Source: Serilophus lunatus (taxonomy: Eukaryota > Chordata > Aves > Passeriformes > Eurylaimidae). From it: a stretch of 64,000 nt of DNA. Within the stretch, counting starts at the first letter, position 1, and each line of letters opens with the position of its first letter. The notes under the pieces are model-generated. The model ran no database searches and was not told where the DNA came from. It was given only the letters and a program-made list of their open reading frames with translations. Positions 63,130-64,000 of the stretch are shown in pieces. The position numbers and the translations under genes are program-made. The stretch spans positions 118,037 through 182,036 of the forward strand of contig VXBA01005475.1 in NCBI GenBank assembly GCA_013399895.1. The letters run 5' to 3'.

Positions 63130-63208
63130 TACACACCCCACACAACCCTCTGCACACACACACAGAGACATACACACGCAGCACAGACACACAGAAACAC
63201 GCAGCAGC
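63130..63208. repeat. CA-rich low-complexity stretch
   Basis: Interrupted CACACA, ACACGCA and CACAGA units within the CpG island. No long perfect repeat. Confidence 0.7.
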
Positions 63209-63745
63209 CGCCGCTCGGAGCCGCCCCAGGGCCCGGGCTCCTCGCAGGGCCGGGCGTTCCCCCCGCCCGCGAGTCCCCGGGTCCCTTCTTCTTCCTCTCC
63301 TTTCCTCCTCCTCCTCCCTGGCCCATGACTTCACTGCCGTAACGCGCACATAAGTGTAGAGCGTCGGGAGACACGGTGCCGCGGATGCCCTACATAAGCA
63401 ACGACTAACGTAGAAAGAAAGGGAGGAAAGCGATGGATGGGGGGAGGCGCGGGAGCAAGAACCATGGGGAAACAACGCACTTTGTTACCTCTCAGCTGAA
63501 GGCACAAACACTGCTCCTTGCAGCCCAACCCAGCCTGGCTGCCTCGCCGAGAGGAGCAGCGCAGGACCCCGCACCAAGAAATATCACGCAGGCGGGAAGG
63601 GTGTGTGTGCGTAGGGGGCGGAGGGGGGGGAACCTGGCACCATTACGGTGCCTGTCGTACTCACCGATCGGCGCCGATTCAGCCTGCTTGCTCCCAAACA
63701 TATACCAAAACCCAACAGCAAATCCTCAGTCCGTTAAGCAAGGAT

Positions 63746-63787
63746 NCCGGTCCGCGTAAACAAGGGGGGGGGGGGGGGGGGGGGGGG
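63746..63787. other. Unresolved base (N) and G24 run
   Basis: The only N in the window is at 63746. A run of 24 G follows at 63764-63787. Together they suggest a difficult-to-sequence spot whose true length or sequence may be wrong in this assembly. Confidence 0.9.
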
Positions 63788-64000
63788 CAGCGATGGCCCC
63801 GGGCTTCACCGCAAGGTCCTGACCTTGCCCAGCTGCAGCATCTTCGGCTTGCCCCCCCCCGGGCGTGCGTGTCTGCCCGTGTGCGCCCGTATGCCCCCGT
63901 GTCCCTGCGAGCGCGCCGGTCCGGCTCCGCGGGGCTCGGCCGCAGGACAGCTGCCCGCTGGCTGCCGGGGCGAGGAGAACTGCTCGGCATCCACCGCCCC

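Larger units (their letters stand above)
63040..64000. promoter_or_regulatory. CpG island at the right edge, probable gene promoter
   Basis: GC content and CpG density rise abruptly at about 63040 and stay high to the end, unlike the preceding 25 kb. CpG islands of this kind in vertebrates usually mark promoters and first exons. On the minus strand an ATG at 63841-63839 has A at -3 and begins MLQLGKVRTL. The frame meets a possible donor (TTGCG|GTGAAG, last exon base 63810) just before its stop. A longer frame starts at 63994 with poorer context. I cannot name the gene, and the island continues past the window. It contains a CA-rich stretch, a G24 run and one N. Confidence 0.65.

Noticed and set aside
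1..64000. CRISPR arrays, operons, rRNA or tRNA genes
   Set aside because: No regularly spaced repeats, no closely packed coding frames and no RNA-gene signatures. The window is vertebrate-type DNA.

Overview
The window looks like a stretch of bird (avian) nuclear DNA: AT-rich, gene-poor, and interrupted by many 5'-truncated CR1 LINE fragments on both strands. Several CR1 copies carry the diagnostic short 3' tail repeat (ATTCTATG or ATTCTGTG type). I see no operons, no bacterial-style genes, no CRISPR array and no rRNA or tRNA gene. No protein-coding gene can be named with confidence. The species cannot be fixed from the sequence.

Layout. CR1 fragments lie at about 75-565 (-), 3360-4024 (+), 4112-4340 (-), 10672-11376 (+), 13744-14003 (a - piece followed by a + tail), 19828-20520 (-), 31545-31690 (-), 33505-34235 (-), 42485-43040 (+), 47305-48272 (+) and 49040-49940 (-). 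The last two reach back into the reverse transcriptase domain. At 36229-37554 a GC- and CpG-rich block stands out sharply from its AT-rich surroundings. It has a CCAAT box, a TTAAAA box, two YY1-like sites and a downstream AATAAA in promoter-to-polyA order, and is best read as a solo LTR of an old endogenous retrovirus. No internal retroviral genes are seen. From about 63040 to the right edge lies a CpG island, probably the promoter or first exon of a gene that continues beyond the window. It contains one unresolved base (N at 63746) and a run of 24 G.

The rest is non-repetitive AT-rich sequence with homopolymer runs, short microsatellites and recurrent A/C-rich (or T/G-rich) low-complexity tracts. 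Within it are several short coding-like segments, some with splice-site-like edges: 5447-5836 (+), 10507-10663 (+), 26814-27038 (-), 44241-44468 (-), 52343-52549 (-), 55861-56045 and 60356-60487 (+). They could be single exons of a gene with long introns, decayed retrocopies or chance. I give them low confidence and no names. A minus-strand gene starting in the right-edge CpG island and running leftward would fit the minus-strand candidates, but nothing here proves that they belong together.

The most unusual local structure is in the CR1 at 42485-43040. There a TA microsatellite, a poly-A run and a perfect 10-bp-arm hairpin sit where ordinary CR1 sequence should be. This looks like a replication slippage and template-switch scar.
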